From assembly GCF_001426265.1 (NCBI RefSeq), contig NZ_LMDG01000001.1, positions 378,450 to 442,449 of the forward strand: DNA of 64,000 bases. Reading direction: 5' to 3'. The stretch is from Rhizobium sp. Root1220 (GTDB taxonomy: Bacteria; Pseudomonadota; Alphaproteobacteria; Rhizobiales; Rhizobiaceae). Made by a program: the position numbers and the translations under genes. This document shows, in pieces, positions 8,623 to 18,261 of the stretch (position 1 is its first letter; each line of letters begins with the position of its first letter). The notes beneath the pieces are model-generated. The model searched no databases. It was not told the DNA's origin and was given only the letters and a program-made list of their open reading frames with translations.

Positions 8623-9489
8623 CTACTTGGCCTCCCAAGGAAAACTTCCCGCACCTGCGCCGGGCTCGAAGTCGGTGGAGACACTGAGGTCGCGCCATTG
8701 CCGGTGGGCTTCTGCTCGCGCGGCATCGTTCTGCTCCACGCCGCGGACCGCGTCGCTGCCGAGCAGCAGGCGTAGCGGCGGCGCGGCGAGGCTGGCGGCG
8801 TAGATAACCGCAGCGGCAGCCTTTAAGGGATCGCCCGGCTGTTTGCCGTTGTAGTCTCGCTGGTAGCGGGCCATCTTGCCGACCGTATCGTCGTATTCCG
8901 GACGTCCCTCCCGAAGACTGGTGGAGGCGCCAGCGAAATCGGTCCTGAAGCCGCCGGGCTCGATGATCGTCACCTTGATGCCGAGCGGGCCGACTTCCCG
9001 GGAGAGAACTTCCGAGAAGCCTTCGACGCCCCACTTCGCCGCTGCATAAGGCGCGCGGCCGGCCGGGCCGATGCGGCCGCCGACGGAGGAAAACTGGATG
9101 ATGTGGCCGAAGCCCTGCTCGCGCATCAGCGGCAGCGCCGCCTTGGTGACGATGATCGTTCCGAACAGGTTGGTTTCGATCTGGGCGCGGAAATCGGCAA
9201 TGCTGGTATCTTCGATCGAGCCGACATCGCCATAGCCGGCATTATTGGCAAGGACGTCGAGGCGACCAAACCTGTCCACCGCCGTTTTCACGGCTGAGGC
9301 CGCGGACTGCTCGTCGGTTACGTCGAGAGCGACGGTGACGACGTTTTCGCCGTAACGCTGCCTGAGATCGTCCAGTTGCGATGGATCACGTGCCGTCGCG
9401 ACGAGCTTGTGCCCACCGGCCAGCACTGCTTCAGCCAGCGCCCTGCCGAGGCCGCGGGAAGTGCCTGTTATCAACCAAACCTGTGACAT
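8623..9489 (-). CDS. SDR-family NAD(P)-dependent oxidoreductase
   Basis: A 288-residue classical short-chain dehydrogenase/reductase. The cofactor motif T8-G-T-S-R-G-L-G15, NNAG at 82-85, the catalytic serine region (FSSVGG, ~134) and Y148-x-x-x-K152 are all present. An arginine after strand beta2 (ATARD) suggests NADPH. The substrate cannot be told. It is divergent from an HxlR regulator, a common pairing in which the regulator senses a quinone or electrophile and controls the reductase. It converges on phnF with a 54-bp gap. Confidence 0.9.
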   Translation of the reverse strand: MSQVWLITGTSRGLGRALAEAVLAGGHKLVATARDPSQLDDLRQRYGENVVTVALDVTDEQSAASAVKTAVDRFGRLDVLANNAGYGDVGSIEDTSIADFRAQIETNLFGTIIVTKAALPLMREQGFGHIIQFSSVGGRIGPAGRAPYAAAKWGVEGFSEVLSREVGPLGIKVTIIEPGGFRTDFAGASTSLREGRPEYDDTVGKMARYQRDYNGKQPGDPLKAAAAVIYAASLAAPPLRLLLGSDAVRGVEQNDAARAEAHRQWRDLSVSTDFEPGAGAGSFPWEAK

Positions 9490-9538
9490 GGAAATCTCCT
9501 TGATCTGTCAGAAACCATATAGGGCAGTTGGTTTCGTC

Positions 9539-9578
9539 TTGAAAGAAGGTACCCTATGGAGCTATACATACCTTATGG
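9539..9578 (+). promoter_or_regulatory. promoter of the HxlR gene with direct-repeat operator
   Basis: A TTGAAA -35 box (9539-9544) and TATACA -10 box (9563-9568) are 18 bp apart. The repeat TACCCTATGG / TACCTTATGG (9550-9559 and 9569-9578) overlaps the spacer and the start region, so bound regulator would block this promoter. The expected transcription start lies at or within a few bases of the ATG at 9575. Confidence 0.5.
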
Positions 9579-9988
9579 TAACTGTTGTTGATAATGGAAC
9601 GTTCGATTTTTGCGAAACGCTCACGGACGCACAAGATGCGCTCGCCCGCGAGATGCTGGAGCGCGCCAGCGCGAAGTGGCCGCTAAGGGTGATGCACATA
9701 CTGGCGGAGGCGAAGGGGCCGTTGCGCTTTTCGCGCGTTCTCGAACGGGTGGAAGGGATCAGCCAGAAGGTGCTGACGCAGACCCTGCGGACGCTGGAGA
9801 GCGACGGTCTGGTGACGCGCACGCTCTACCCGCAGGTGCCGCCACGCGTGGAATACGAATTGACGCCGCTTGGCGGCGAGCTTCTGGTGGAGGTCGTGAC
9901 GCTTTGGCAGTGGATTGCCAATCGCCTGCCGGCTTTCGAAGCCGCCCGTGCGAAGGCGTCTCGGGCGAAGGGCGCGTCAGGGAGCTAG
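9575..9988 (+). CDS. HxlR-family winged-helix transcriptional regulator
   Basis: A 137-residue HxlR protein: KWPLRVMHILAEAKGPLRFSRVLERVEGISQKVLTQTLRTLE is the family core, with the Y-x-L-T-P-L-G wing. The open frame extends upstream to 9407. The extra 56 codons overlap the divergent SDR gene, and the ATG at 9575 gives the normal family length. No Shine-Dalgarno precedes it and a good promoter ends just upstream, suggesting a leaderless message. It probably regulates itself and the SDR gene. Confidence 0.87.
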   Translation: MVTVVDNGTFDFCETLTDAQDALAREMLERASAKWPLRVMHILAEAKGPLRFSRVLERVEGISQKVLTQTLRTLESDGLVTRTLYPQVPPRVEYELTPLGGELLVEVVTLWQWIANRLPAFEAARAKASRAKGASGS

Positions 9989-9994
9989 AAGAAT

Positions 9995-10023
9995 GCGCCG
10001 CGCCTCCTCGTGAAGCGCGGCGC
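9995..10023. terminator. bidirectional hairpin between hxlR and gpmA
   Basis: A perfect 9-bp GC-only stem (GCGCCGCGC / GCGCGGCGC) with an 11-base loop sits in the 42-bp gap between two convergent genes. It lacks a U-tract in either direction, but its place and strength suit a shared terminator. Confidence 0.55.
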
Positions 10024-10030
10024 TTCGATA

Positions 10031-10666
10031 TCAATGCGCGGCGGACATGTCGCCGAGCACTTCCTTGGAAGCGACGGTCGAGTCGGCGTTGAGCTTGTAG
10101 ACCATGGGAACGCCGGTCGCGAGGTTGAGCGCCAGGATCTGTTCCTTGGTCAGGCGGTCGAGCACCATCACCAGCGAGCGCAGCGAGTTGCCGTGTGCGG
10201 CGACGAGCACCTTTTCGCCACGCAGGACGCGGGGCAGGATTTCGGTGAGGTAGTACGGCCAGACGCGGGCGCCGGTGTCGCGCAGGCTTTCTCCGCCCGG
10301 AGGCGGGACGTCGTAGGAGCGGCGCCAGATGTGGACCTGCTCCTCGCCCCACTTGGCGCGGGCGTCATCCTTGTTGAGGCCGGAGAGATCGCCATAGTCG
10401 CGTTCGTTGAGCGCCTGATCCTTGATCGTCTCGAGGCCCGGCTGGCCGACATTGTCGAGGATGATCGTCAGCGTGTCCTGCGCGCGCTTCAGATCGGAGG
10501 TGAAGGCGATGTCGAACTTGATGCCGTAATCGGCAAGCGCCTTGCCGCCGGTGTTGGCCTCCTGAACGCCGAGCTCGGTAAGCTCCGGGTCCTTCCAGCC
10601 GGTGAATAGGTTCTTCAGATTCCAGTCGCTCTGGCCGTGGCGAACGAGGACGAGGGTACCGCTCAT
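10031..10666 (-). CDS. gpmA: 2,3-bisphosphoglycerate-dependent phosphoglycerate mutase
   Basis: A 211-residue glycolytic/gluconeogenic enzyme interconverting 3- and 2-phosphoglycerate. The phospho-accepting histidine is H10 in [10 protein letters not shown], followed by [13 protein letters not shown]. The second histidine lies in [18 protein letters not shown] lies about 8 bases before the ATG at 10666. The length is shorter than the ~250 of enteric GpmA, as usual in rhizobia. It follows dapB by 21 bp. Confidence 0.96.
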   Translation of the reverse strand: MSGTLVLVRHGQSDWNLKNLFTGWKDPELTELGVQEANTGGKALADYGIKFDIAFTSDLKRAQDTLTIILDNVGQPGLETIKDQALNERDYGDLSGLNKDDARAKWGEEQVHIWRRSYDVPPPGGESLRDTGARVWPYYLTEILPRVLRGEKVLVAAHGNSLRSLVMVLDRLTKEQILALNLATGVPMVYKLNADSTVASKEVLGDMSAAH

Positions 10667-10687
10667 GAAAATTGCCTCCGAAAGAGA

Positions 10688-11512
10688 TTACTTTGAAGAA
10701 AGCCCGAGCACGTCGAGCATGGAATAGAGACCCGGGTTCCTGTCGCGGGCCCAAAGGGCGGCCTTGATCGCGCCGCGCCCGAAGATCGAGCGATCAGTCG
10801 CACTGTGCGACATCGTCACCGTTTCGCCCTCGCCGGCGAAGATCACCGAATGCTCGCCGACGACCGAGCCGCCGCGCAGGGTGGCAAAACCGATGGTGCC
10901 CTGCTCGCGTGGGCCGGTGTGGCCGTCGCGGACGCGTACCGAATTCAAAGCGAGATCGACGCCCCTGCCCCTCGCGGCCGCGTCGCCAAGCAACAGCGCC
11001 GTGCCCGAGGGCGCATCGACCTTGCGCTTGTGGTGCATCTCAAGCACTTCGATATCCCAATCAGCAGGCTCGAGCGCACGAGCCGCCTGTTCGACAAGGA
11101 CACTGAGCAGGTTGACGCCGAGCCCCATATTGCCTGATTTCACGACGCGGGCGTGACGGGCAGCGGCCGCAATCTTCGTGTCGTCCTCAACGGAACAGCC
11201 AGTCGTGCCGATCACATGAACGATGCGCGCCTGCGCGGCCAGGGCCGCAAACTCCACGGTGCCGGCAGGCGAGGTGAAATCGAGAACGCCTTCCGCATGG
11301 AGAAAGGCCGCCAGCGGATCGTCGCCGATAATGACGCCATTGGCGCCGAGACCGGAAATTTCGCCGGAGTCCTTGCCTATGAACGGCGAGCCCGGGCGTT
11401 CGACCGCGGCATGCAGCGTTACGCCGTCCATGGCGTGGATGAGACGGATCAGCGCCTGCCCCATGCGACCCGCTGCACCCACCACCACCAGCTTCATCGC
11501 AGCATCGCTCAT
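10688..11512 (-). CDS. dapB: 4-hydroxy-tetrahydrodipicolinate reductase
   Basis: A 274-residue enzyme of the diaminopimelate/lysine pathway. The dinucleotide motif G12-A-A-G-R-M-G18 follows strand beta1. The catalytic region is [18 protein letters not shown], and the loop [10 protein letters not shown] precedes it. The gene is followed closely by gpmA, probably in one transcript. The ATG at 11512 has GGA about 9 bases upstream; MKLVVVG, five codons in, is an alternative. Confidence 0.96.
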   Translation of the reverse strand: MSDAAMKLVVVGAAGRMGQALIRLIHAMDGVTLHAAVERPGSPFIGKDSGEISGLGANGVIIGDDPLAAFLHAEGVLDFTSPAGTVEFAALAAQARIVHVIGTTGCSVEDDTKIAAAARHARVVKSGNMGLGVNLLSVLVEQAARALEPADWDIEVLEMHHKRKVDAPSGTALLLGDAAARGRGVDLALNSVRVRDGHTGPREQGTIGFATLRGGSVVGEHSVIFAGEGETVTMSHSATDRSIFGRGAIKAALWARDRNPGLYSMLDVLGLSSK

Positions 11513-11535
11513 GTCAGGCGTCCATCATTTCCGTA

Positions 11536-13326
11536 TCAGTAAATGTCGGAGGCCGCCGGCCTCTGGAGATTGTTCAGGCGAGCGTAGAGCCCGTCGATGC
11601 GCTTCGCAAGCGTATCGTGGTTGCCCTCCTCGACCACCCTTCCCTGCTGCATCACGACGATCTTGTCGGCGCGCACCACGGTCGACAGGCGATGGGCGAT
11701 CACCACAACCGTGCGCCCCGTCATGGCTTCGTCGAGCGCCTTCTGGACGGCGGCTTCCGATTCCGTGTCGAGCGCGGAGGTCGCCTCGTCGAGAAGGAGG
11801 ATCGGCGCATTGCGCACGAGCGCACGGGCGATCGATAGCCGCTGGCGCTGGCCACCGGACAGCGTCACGCCGTTTTCGCCGACAGGCGTGTCGTAGCCCT
11901 GCGGCTGGGCGACAATGAAATCGTGGGCATAAGCAAGGCGGGCGGCGTGCTCGACATCGGCATCCGTCGCATCGGGGCGCCCGTAGCGAATGTTGTCGCG
12001 GATCGAGCCTTCGAAGAGATAAGGTTGCTGCGAGACATAGGCCAATTGCTCGCGCAGCGACTGCTTGGTCACATGGGCGATATCCTGGCCGTCGATCAGG
12101 ATTTCGCCCGCCTTCGGGTCGTAGAAGCGCGGAATGAGCGTGATGATCGTCGACTTGCCGGCACCGGACGGGCCGACGAGCGCCGTCGTCTTGCCGCCGT
12201 CGGCCACGAAGCTCACACTGTTGAGAACCTCGTCGTCGCCATAGGCGAAAGAGACATTGCGAAACTCGATCCGGGCATCCGTAACGACCAACGGCTTCGC
12301 GTCCGTCGCATCGCGCTGATGCGGCTGCATGTCGAGCAGTTCGTAGATCATGCGCGCATTCACCACCGCGCGCTCCATCTGCACCTGCAGTCGCGCAAGA
12401 CGGCGGGCGGGATCGTAGGCCAGCAGCAACGCCGTCACGAAGGAGAAAAATCCACCTGGCGGGATGTTCTGGTAGATCGAGCGATAGGCCGCATAGGCAA
12501 GGACGCTGGCGACGACAAAGCCCGCGAAGGTTTCCGTCAGCGGCGCGGTGCGCTCGGAGAGGCGGGCGATGCGGTTTGCGCGCTGCTCCGCCGTACGGAC
12601 CAGCTTGCTGACCTTTGCTTCGAGCTCGCCTTCCATCGTGAAAGCCTTGACGATGGCGATGCCCTGCATCGTTTCCTGCATTGCGCCGGCGACGTGGCTG
12701 TTGACGTTTACCGCGTCTCTGGTCGCGGTGCGGAGGCGTTTGGACACGTAGCGCAGCGCATAGAGCAACGGCGGCGCCGTGATGAACACGGCAATGCTGA
12801 GCAGCGGATCCTGAAGGATCATCACGCCCAGCAAAGCAACGAAGGTCAAGAGATCGCGGACCGTCGAGGTGATCGTCAGGTTCATCACATCGCGAATACC
12901 GCTGATGTTCTGTCCAACCTGGGCGACGATGTGTGCTGACCGCGACTGATTGAAGAAGCCCAACGACAACTTCATCAGATGAGAATAGGCGCGCTGTTGG
13001 TAGCGGGCGACGATGTTGTTGCCGATCTTCGACAGGATGACCGCCTGGCCATAACTGGCGAAGCCGCGCAGAACGAAGGCAATGAAGATCGAAAGACAGA
13101 TGACGCCGACGAGATCGGCGCGGCGATTTGCGAACGCCTCGTTGATGATCGACTTCATGATCCAGGCCGTATAGGCCGTCGACAATGCAATGATGACGAG
13201 ACAGGCGATGGCTGCCGCATATCCCCAGGCATGCTCGCGGCCGTTTTCCGCGATGATGCGTTTCAAGATGCCGGTGACGCCGTCGCTATTGACCGGTTTC
13301 GACTGAATTTTGGGTGATCGCAACAA
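11536..13326 (-). CDS. MsbA-like ABC exporter (fused membrane and ATPase domains)
   Basis: A 596-residue half-transporter. An ABC transmembrane domain of six helices (about residues 35-310) is followed by an ATPase domain with Walker A LVGPSGAGKST, signature [15 protein letters not shown] and Walker B ILLLDEATSALD. It belongs to the lipid/drug exporter group (MsbA/LmrA type); the substrate is unknown. The start is a TTG at 13326 with AGGA about 6 bases upstream, since no ATG precedes the first helix. It ends 23 bp before dapB. Confidence 0.88.
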   Translation of the reverse strand: MLRSPKIQSKPVNSDGVTGILKRIIAENGREHAWGYAAAIACLVIIALSTAYTAWIMKSIINEAFANRRADLVGVICLSIFIAFVLRGFASYGQAVILSKIGNNIVARYQQRAYSHLMKLSLGFFNQSRSAHIVAQVGQNISGIRDVMNLTITSTVRDLLTFVALLGVMILQDPLLSIAVFITAPPLLYALRYVSKRLRTATRDAVNVNSHVAGAMQETMQGIAIVKAFTMEGELEAKVSKLVRTAEQRANRIARLSERTAPLTETFAGFVVASVLAYAAYRSIYQNIPPGGFFSFVTALLLAYDPARRLARLQVQMERAVVNARMIYELLDMQPHQRDATDAKPLVVTDARIEFRNVSFAYGDDEVLNSVSFVADGGKTTALVGPSGAGKSTIITLIPRFYDPKAGEILIDGQDIAHVTKQSLREQLAYVSQQPYLFEGSIRDNIRYGRPDATDADVEHAARLAYAHDFIVAQPQGYDTPVGENGVTLSGGQRQRLSIARALVRNAPILLLDEATSALDTESEAAVQKALDEAMTGRTVVVIAHRLSTVVRADKIVVMQQGRVVEEGNHDTLAKRIDGLYARLNNLQRPAASDIY

Positions 13327-13418
13327 TCGGTTTCCTGTGTCGCGGCGCGCCTGCCTTCATGGCGGGACGCCCTCGCGCGGCTCTATAAAGACTTGGCGAC
13401 CTTTTGGCTAGAGTGGCT

Positions 13419-14444
13419 CTAGATGCGCCACCGGCGCCCATCTGTCGATACGCCGAAGCTCTCCGGCTTGCGGGCGAAGGACGACAGTCCGGCCAAAGCC
13501 GCCAGTGGATGGGTCACGACGTAGGTCGGAATGGTTGCGAGCAAGGCGGAATGTGGGGCCTTGTCCTCAAATCCGGCACGAAACGCCGGCCAACGCAGTG
13601 CCGGAAGGATCTTCTGGGATATGCCGCCGGAAAGAAACACGCCGCCTCGCGCCATGAAGATCATTGCCATGTCGCCAGCGACACGCCCGAGATAGGTCGA
13701 GAAAAGCGCGATCGTTTCAACAGCAACCTTATCGGTTCCCGCCAGCGCATGCGAGGTAACGTCCGCAGGATCGACATACACCGGTGCGATGCCATCAGCG
13801 GTGCAGATCGCACGGTAGAGATTGACGATGCCGCGGCCGCAAAGAATCTGTTCCGCGGAGATACGTCCCTCGATGGTCTCGAGGTGCGGGAAAATTTCGA
13901 GGTCGCGCTCGGTGCGCGGGCCGAGGTCGACGTGGCCGCCCTCGCCGGGAACAGGTATCCAAGCGCCGCGCGCATGAACCAGACCGCCGACGCCCAGACC
14001 CGTGCCCGGCCCGAGAACGACCCGCGACGCGATCATGTCGTCGGATGCCGTCCCGAGGCGCTCGCGGTATTCGTCGGCGAGATCGGCAATTGCCAGCGCC
14101 TGCGCTTCGAAGTCGTTGACGACAAGCACGTCTTCGAAACCGAGCTGTTCAATCATCGTTTTCGGCTTAACGACCCAGTCGCAATTGGTCAGCGGAATCT
14201 CGTCGTCGCTGATCGGACCGGCAACTGCAAGGATCGCCGAGCGCGGCTTCAGGGCGCTCTTGCCAAGAATGCTTGCCCGGATCGCTTCGTCGATGGTGTC
14301 GAAATCGGCCGTGCGGACGTTGGGGAAATGAACCTGCTCCGACGTCGCATCCGGAATGATCGAGAAACGGGCGTTGGTTCCGCCAATATCGCCGATCAGG
14401 ATTGGAAAGGGCAAGGCGGTTTCACTGGTATCGAGCTGGGGCAT
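13419..14444 (-). CDS. glk: glucokinase
   Basis: A 341-residue glucokinase of the bacterial Glk family, which phosphorylates glucose with ATP. The phosphate-1 motif [10 protein letters not shown] is at residues 18-27. The sugar-binding region reads TNCDWVVKP and [10 protein letters not shown], and [13 protein letters not shown] follows. The 23 variable residues before the motif are normal in rhizobia. It lies 32 bp after mgsA on the same strand, so the two carbohydrate genes are probably co-transcribed. Confidence 0.95.
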   Translation of the reverse strand: MPQLDTSETALPFPILIGDIGGTNARFSIIPDATSEQVHFPNVRTADFDTIDEAIRASILGKSALKPRSAILAVAGPISDDEIPLTNCDWVVKPKTMIEQLGFEDVLVVNDFEAQALAIADLADEYRERLGTASDDMIASRVVLGPGTGLGVGGLVHARGAWIPVPGEGGHVDLGPRTERDLEIFPHLETIEGRISAEQILCGRGIVNLYRAICTADGIAPVYVDPADVTSHALAGTDKVAVETIALFSTYLGRVAGDMAMIFMARGGVFLSGGISQKILPALRWPAFRAGFEDKAPHSALLATIPTYVVTHPLAALAGLSSFARKPESFGVSTDGRRWRI

Positions 14445-14476
14445 GACAGGTTCCGTGCGTGCGTTTCAGGCGCTGG

Positions 14477-14860
14477 TCAGGCGTGTAGATCGGCGATGAG
14501 CTTGTCGGCGGTCGCTTCGTTCAACGCCATTGGAATATCATAGACGATCGCAAGCCGCATCAGCGCCTTGACGTCCACATCATGCGGCATCGGCGTAAGC
14601 GGATCGACGAAGAAAATCAGGGCATCGACCTCACCGGTTGCGATCAGGGCGCCGATCTGCTGATCGCCGCCGAGCGGGCCGCTCTTCAGACGTGTGACAT
14701 CAAGATCCGGTACGGCGTCGAGGACACGGCCGCCGGTCGTCCCCGTGGCGACGATTTTCCAGTTCGCGGCCAGCGTGTCCCGGTTGCGGCGGGCAAACTC
14801 CGCCATGTCATCCTTCTTCTGGTCATGCGCAATCAATGCAAGGCATTTGCCGCCGGCCAT
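14477..14860 (-). CDS. mgsA: methylglyoxal synthase
   Basis: A 127-residue enzyme turning dihydroxyacetone phosphate into methylglyoxal and phosphate, a relief valve when sugar phosphates build up. Hallmarks are [13 protein letters not shown] at the N-terminus, the phosphate-binding [22 protein letters not shown] and the active-site stretch [17 protein letters not shown]. It sits directly upstream of glk. A 7-bp inverted repeat (14898-14916) lies between mepA and this gene without a U-tract. Confidence 0.95.
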   Translation of the reverse strand: MAGGKCLALIAHDQKKDDMAEFARRNRDTLAANWKIVATGTTGGRVLDAVPDLDVTRLKSGPLGGDQQIGALIATGEVDALIFFVDPLTPMPHDVDVKALMRLAIVYDIPMALNEATADKLIADLHA

Positions 14861-14937
14861 AAAAAGATACCCTCCGTCCGAAATTCAATCGATTTGAGCG
14901 CTTCTATACGAAGCGCCTTCCATTTGAAAGACTGCCC

Positions 14938-16011
14938 TCACTCACCGGACGGCTTGTCATCCGGAACAGGGCCGATCGCAGGCAGCGCATCGCCCGGCGC
15001 GGCTGCCGGTTCGGCTGCGGGCGCAACGGTCAAGGCTTCCGCTGCCGACGGGCCTCCGTAGGTAGCAGCGCGCACCGAAGATACCGAAGGCGCCGCGAGA
15101 ACCGCCGCGCAGGCATTTGGAAGATCCGACACCATGACCTCGCGCGGCTTGACCGGCGGCGTGCCCGGTTTCGGCGGCTTCGGCGGCGCCCAGGGCGCCT
15201 TGGTAAACCACCAGGCCAGAGACTTGTCGCAGCCATCGCCGGCTGCAACGGGGGCCTGGGACTTGCACGCGGCGGCACCCGGCGGGCATTTCATGCGGAT
15301 GTGGAAGTGTGAATCGTGACCGTATTCCGGACGCAGCTTGCCGAGATTGGTGCGATCGCCGGTCCAGGTGTCGCACATCTTCTTCTTGATCGCGGGGTTG
15401 ACGAATATGCGCTCCACCTGCGGATAACTCGCGGCGCGCATCAACAGCCGGGCATGCGATTGACTCCAGACATCGGGATTGATCGTCAGGAAGGCACCCT
15501 TCTGCAGCATCGTCGTGAACGGCAACGCCTCGCGCTCCTGGGCGCTCATGTGGTTTGACGGCATGGGCGTCAGCCAGACGTCCGCATCAAGGCCGATCTG
15601 GTGCGAGGCATGGCCGTTGAACATAGGGCCGCCGCGCGGCTGGGCGATATCGCCGACCAGCAAGCCAGGCCAGCCGTCATACTGTGCGGCATCGGCCGAA
15701 AGCCGTTCGAGCAGAGCTATCATCGCTGGATTGCCCCAGCGTCGATTGCGCGACAGGCGCATCGCCTGCCAGGTCTCGCCGTCGGTGGGCAGCGCAACGG
15801 CTCCGGTCATGCAGCCTTTAGCATAGAAGCCGAATGGCTGTGCGCCACCCTGAGTCGGGAGGGCCACCGAACCGAAGAGCGCTTTCGCGCTGCCGGGGCT
15901 CGGCTGTTTTTGCTGCGCATCCACGTCGCCGGCGACGAGACTTGCGCCCAGCGCGCCGGCGAATGCCATTTTGGCGATTGTCTGAAGTGCCTGCGCAATA
16001 CGGAATGCCAT
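14938..16011 (-). CDS. mepA: penicillin-insensitive murein endopeptidase (MepA family)
   Basis: A periplasmic LAS-fold metallopeptidase that cuts D-Ala-mDAP crosslinks in peptidoglycan. Zinc ligands lie in FNGHASHQIGLDADVW (H-x6-D) and in the C-terminal HFHIRMKCP. The open frame extends to 16113, but the ATG at 16011 has AGGA 7 bases upstream and leads into a signal peptide (about residues 1-31, ending VDAQQ). This gives 357 residues. An Ala/Pro-rich tail of about 110 residues follows the catalytic domain, longer than the enteric enzyme. It is divergent from the yejA-type gene. Confidence 0.92.
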   Translation of the reverse strand: MAFRIAQALQTIAKMAFAGALGASLVAGDVDAQQKQPSPGSAKALFGSVALPTQGGAQPFGFYAKGCMTGAVALPTDGETWQAMRLSRNRRWGNPAMIALLERLSADAAQYDGWPGLLVGDIAQPRGGPMFNGHASHQIGLDADVWLTPMPSNHMSAQEREALPFTTMLQKGAFLTINPDVWSQSHARLLMRAASYPQVERIFVNPAIKKKMCDTWTGDRTNLGKLRPEYGHDSHFHIRMKCPPGAAACKSQAPVAAGDGCDKSLAWWFTKAPWAPPKPPKPGTPPVKPREVMVSDLPNACAAVLAAPSVSSVRAATYGGPSAAEALTVAPAAEPAAAPGDALPAIGPVPDDKPSGE

Positions 16012-16265
16012 GCCGTTTCCTGAACGTCTGTCGGCCGTGGCCGAGTGATTTGCAGTCGAATCTACCGTGAAAAGCAAATTTGGTGAATCGATGTTTTTGG
16101 GCGACGTTGCCATCGTATGTGTGAGAGCTGGCGCCGGACGAGCCGTCGGCCTGACCGGCCGCCCCGGTCACGATTGCGCGAGACGGATAAAAACCCGCGG
16201 CTCATCTGTTTTTCGCCCGCTTTTCGCATATTCTCGGCAGAAGCGAAAACAACAGGGGCTGGCGA

Positions 16266-18104
16266 ATGGCGCGTGCGTGGTCGAGACTTGGCTTGGTATT
16301 TTCCGTTCTGGGGGCGCTGGCGCTGCCGTTGCAGGCGACCGCGCAGGAGCCGAACTTCCAGATCGGCACGTCCGTCATCAGTGAACTCAAGTACAAGCCC
16401 GGTTTTACGCATTTCGACTACGTGAACCCGGATGCGCCGAAGGGCGGCAATCTCAGGCTATCGGCATCCGGCACCTACGACACATTCAATCCGCTGCTTT
16501 CCAAGGGCCAAGCCGCTGTCGGCCTGACGCTGCCGTTCGAGACGCTGATGAAATCGGCAGACGACGAGCTGCTCGCCTCCTACGGGCTGCTGGCGGAGGG
16601 GCTTTCCTATCCCGACGACGTGTCGAGCGCGACCTTCCGGCTGCGCGCCGAGGCGAAGTGGGCGGATGGCAAGCCTGTTACGCCCGAGGACGTGATCTTT
16701 AGCTTCGACAAGGTGAAGGAGCTCAATCCGCTTGCTTCCAACTACTACAAGCATGTGGTGAAGGCCGAGAAGTCAGGCGAGCGCGACGTGACCTTCATCT
16801 TCGACGAGAAGAACAACAAGGAGCTGCCCAACATCCTGGGGCAGCTCGTGGTCGTGCCGAAGCACTGGTGGGAGGGCACCGGACCCGACGGCAAACCGCG
16901 CGATATCGCCAAGACGACGCTGGAACCGGTGATGGGCTCCGGGCCCTACAAGATCGCGGCTTTCTCGGCAGGCGCCACGATCCGCTACGAGCTGCGCGAC
17001 GACTATTGGGGCGAGGACCTGAACGTGAACGTCGGGCAGAACAATTTCGGCTCGATCACCTACACCTATTACGCCGACCGCGACGTGGAGTTCGAGGCCT
17101 TCAGGGCCGGTAACAGCGACTTCTGGCAGGAGACGCTCGCGGCGCGCTGGGCAACCGGCTACGACTTCCCCGCCGTCAAGGAAGGGCGTGTGAAGAAGGA
17201 GGACGTCCCTAACGCACTGCGAGCCACCGGCATCATGCAAGCAATGGTGCTGAACACCCGCCGCGACGCGTTCAAGGACGAGAAGGTGCGCGAGGCGCTG
17301 AACTACGCCTTCGACTTCGAGGAGCTGAACCGCACCGTCGCCTTCAACAGCTACAAGCGCATCGACAGCTATTTCTGGAATACCGAACTCGCCTCCTCCG
17401 GCCTGCCTCAGGGGCGCGAACTGGAGATCCTGAACGGCCTCAAGGACAAGCTTTCTCCTTCGGTCTTCACCACCGCCTATTCCAACCCAGTCGGCGGCGA
17501 CCCGCAGAAGAGCCGCGACAACCTGCGCACGGCGATCAAGCTCCTCAAGGAAGCGGGCTGGGACATCAAGGGCAACCGCATGGTCAACGCCCAGACCGGC
17601 AAGCCGATGAGCTTCGAGATCCTGCTCTCCAGCCCCGTCTTCGAGCGCTGGGCGGTGCCCTACACCAACAATCTCAAGAAGATCGGCATCGATGCGCGGG
17701 TGCGCACCGTGGACGCCTCGCAATATACCAACCGCGTGCGCAGCTTCGACTACGACGTGATATGGAACGTGTGGGCCGAAACGATGAACCCCGGCAACGA
17801 GCAGGCAGACTACTGGGGATCGGGCTCCGTCAACCAGCAGGGCTCGCGCAATTATTCCGGCATTTCCGACCCTGCGGTCGACGCGCTGATCCGCATGGTG
17901 ATCTTCGCGCCCAACCGGGACGAGCAGGTGGCGTCGATCAAGGCGCTCGACCGCGTGCTGATGGCGGGCCACTATGTCGTGCCGCTCTTCTACCGCGATA
18001 CGCAGTCGATCACCTACTGGAACACGATCACCCGGCCGGCCGAATACCCGACCTACGCGACCGGTTTCCCTGATGTCTGGTGGTCGTCTGCCGCCAAGAA
18101 ATGA
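16266..18104 (+). CDS. yejA: extracellular solute-binding protein, family 5 (YejA/YepA-like)
   Basis: A 612-residue periplasmic peptide-binding protein with an N-terminal signal peptide (cleavage near ATAQE). The family-5 body includes FDTLNP-type NTFNPLLSKGQ and FRLRAEAKWADGKPVTPEDVIFS. It is the binding partner of the YejBEF importer encoded just downstream. In Agrobacterium the related YepA-YejBEF system imports anhydromuropeptides for cell-wall recycling. The divergent murein endopeptidase gene fits such a job here, but oligopeptides are equally possible from sequence. A 157-bp gap separates it from yejB. Confidence 0.9.
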   Translation: MARAWSRLGLVFSVLGALALPLQATAQEPNFQIGTSVISELKYKPGFTHFDYVNPDAPKGGNLRLSASGTYDTFNPLLSKGQAAVGLTLPFETLMKSADDELLASYGLLAEGLSYPDDVSSATFRLRAEAKWADGKPVTPEDVIFSFDKVKELNPLASNYYKHVVKAEKSGERDVTFIFDEKNNKELPNILGQLVVVPKHWWEGTGPDGKPRDIAKTTLEPVMGSGPYKIAAFSAGATIRYELRDDYWGEDLNVNVGQNNFGSITYTYYADRDVEFEAFRAGNSDFWQETLAARWATGYDFPAVKEGRVKKEDVPNALRATGIMQAMVLNTRRDAFKDEKVREALNYAFDFEELNRTVAFNSYKRIDSYFWNTELASSGLPQGRELEILNGLKDKLSPSVFTTAYSNPVGGDPQKSRDNLRTAIKLLKEAGWDIKGNRMVNAQTGKPMSFEILLSSPVFERWAVPYTNNLKKIGIDARVRTVDASQYTNRVRSFDYDVIWNVWAETMNPGNEQADYWGSGSVNQQGSRNYSGISDPAVDALIRMVIFAPNRDEQVASIKALDRVLMAGHYVVPLFYRDTQSITYWNTITRPAEYPTYATGFPDVWWSSAAKK

Positions 18105-18261
18105 GCGGACTTGCATTGGCCTGACGGCTGGGCTCCAAATGGGCCTACCGAATCACTTCGGACCATGATCAGCGCCGGGAGGGACCGGCAGAGGAAGGCT
18201 AGGGATTGAGCGGCGATAGACTGGACAGCCTACGACAGAACTCCCCGGAGGCCGCTCGCTG

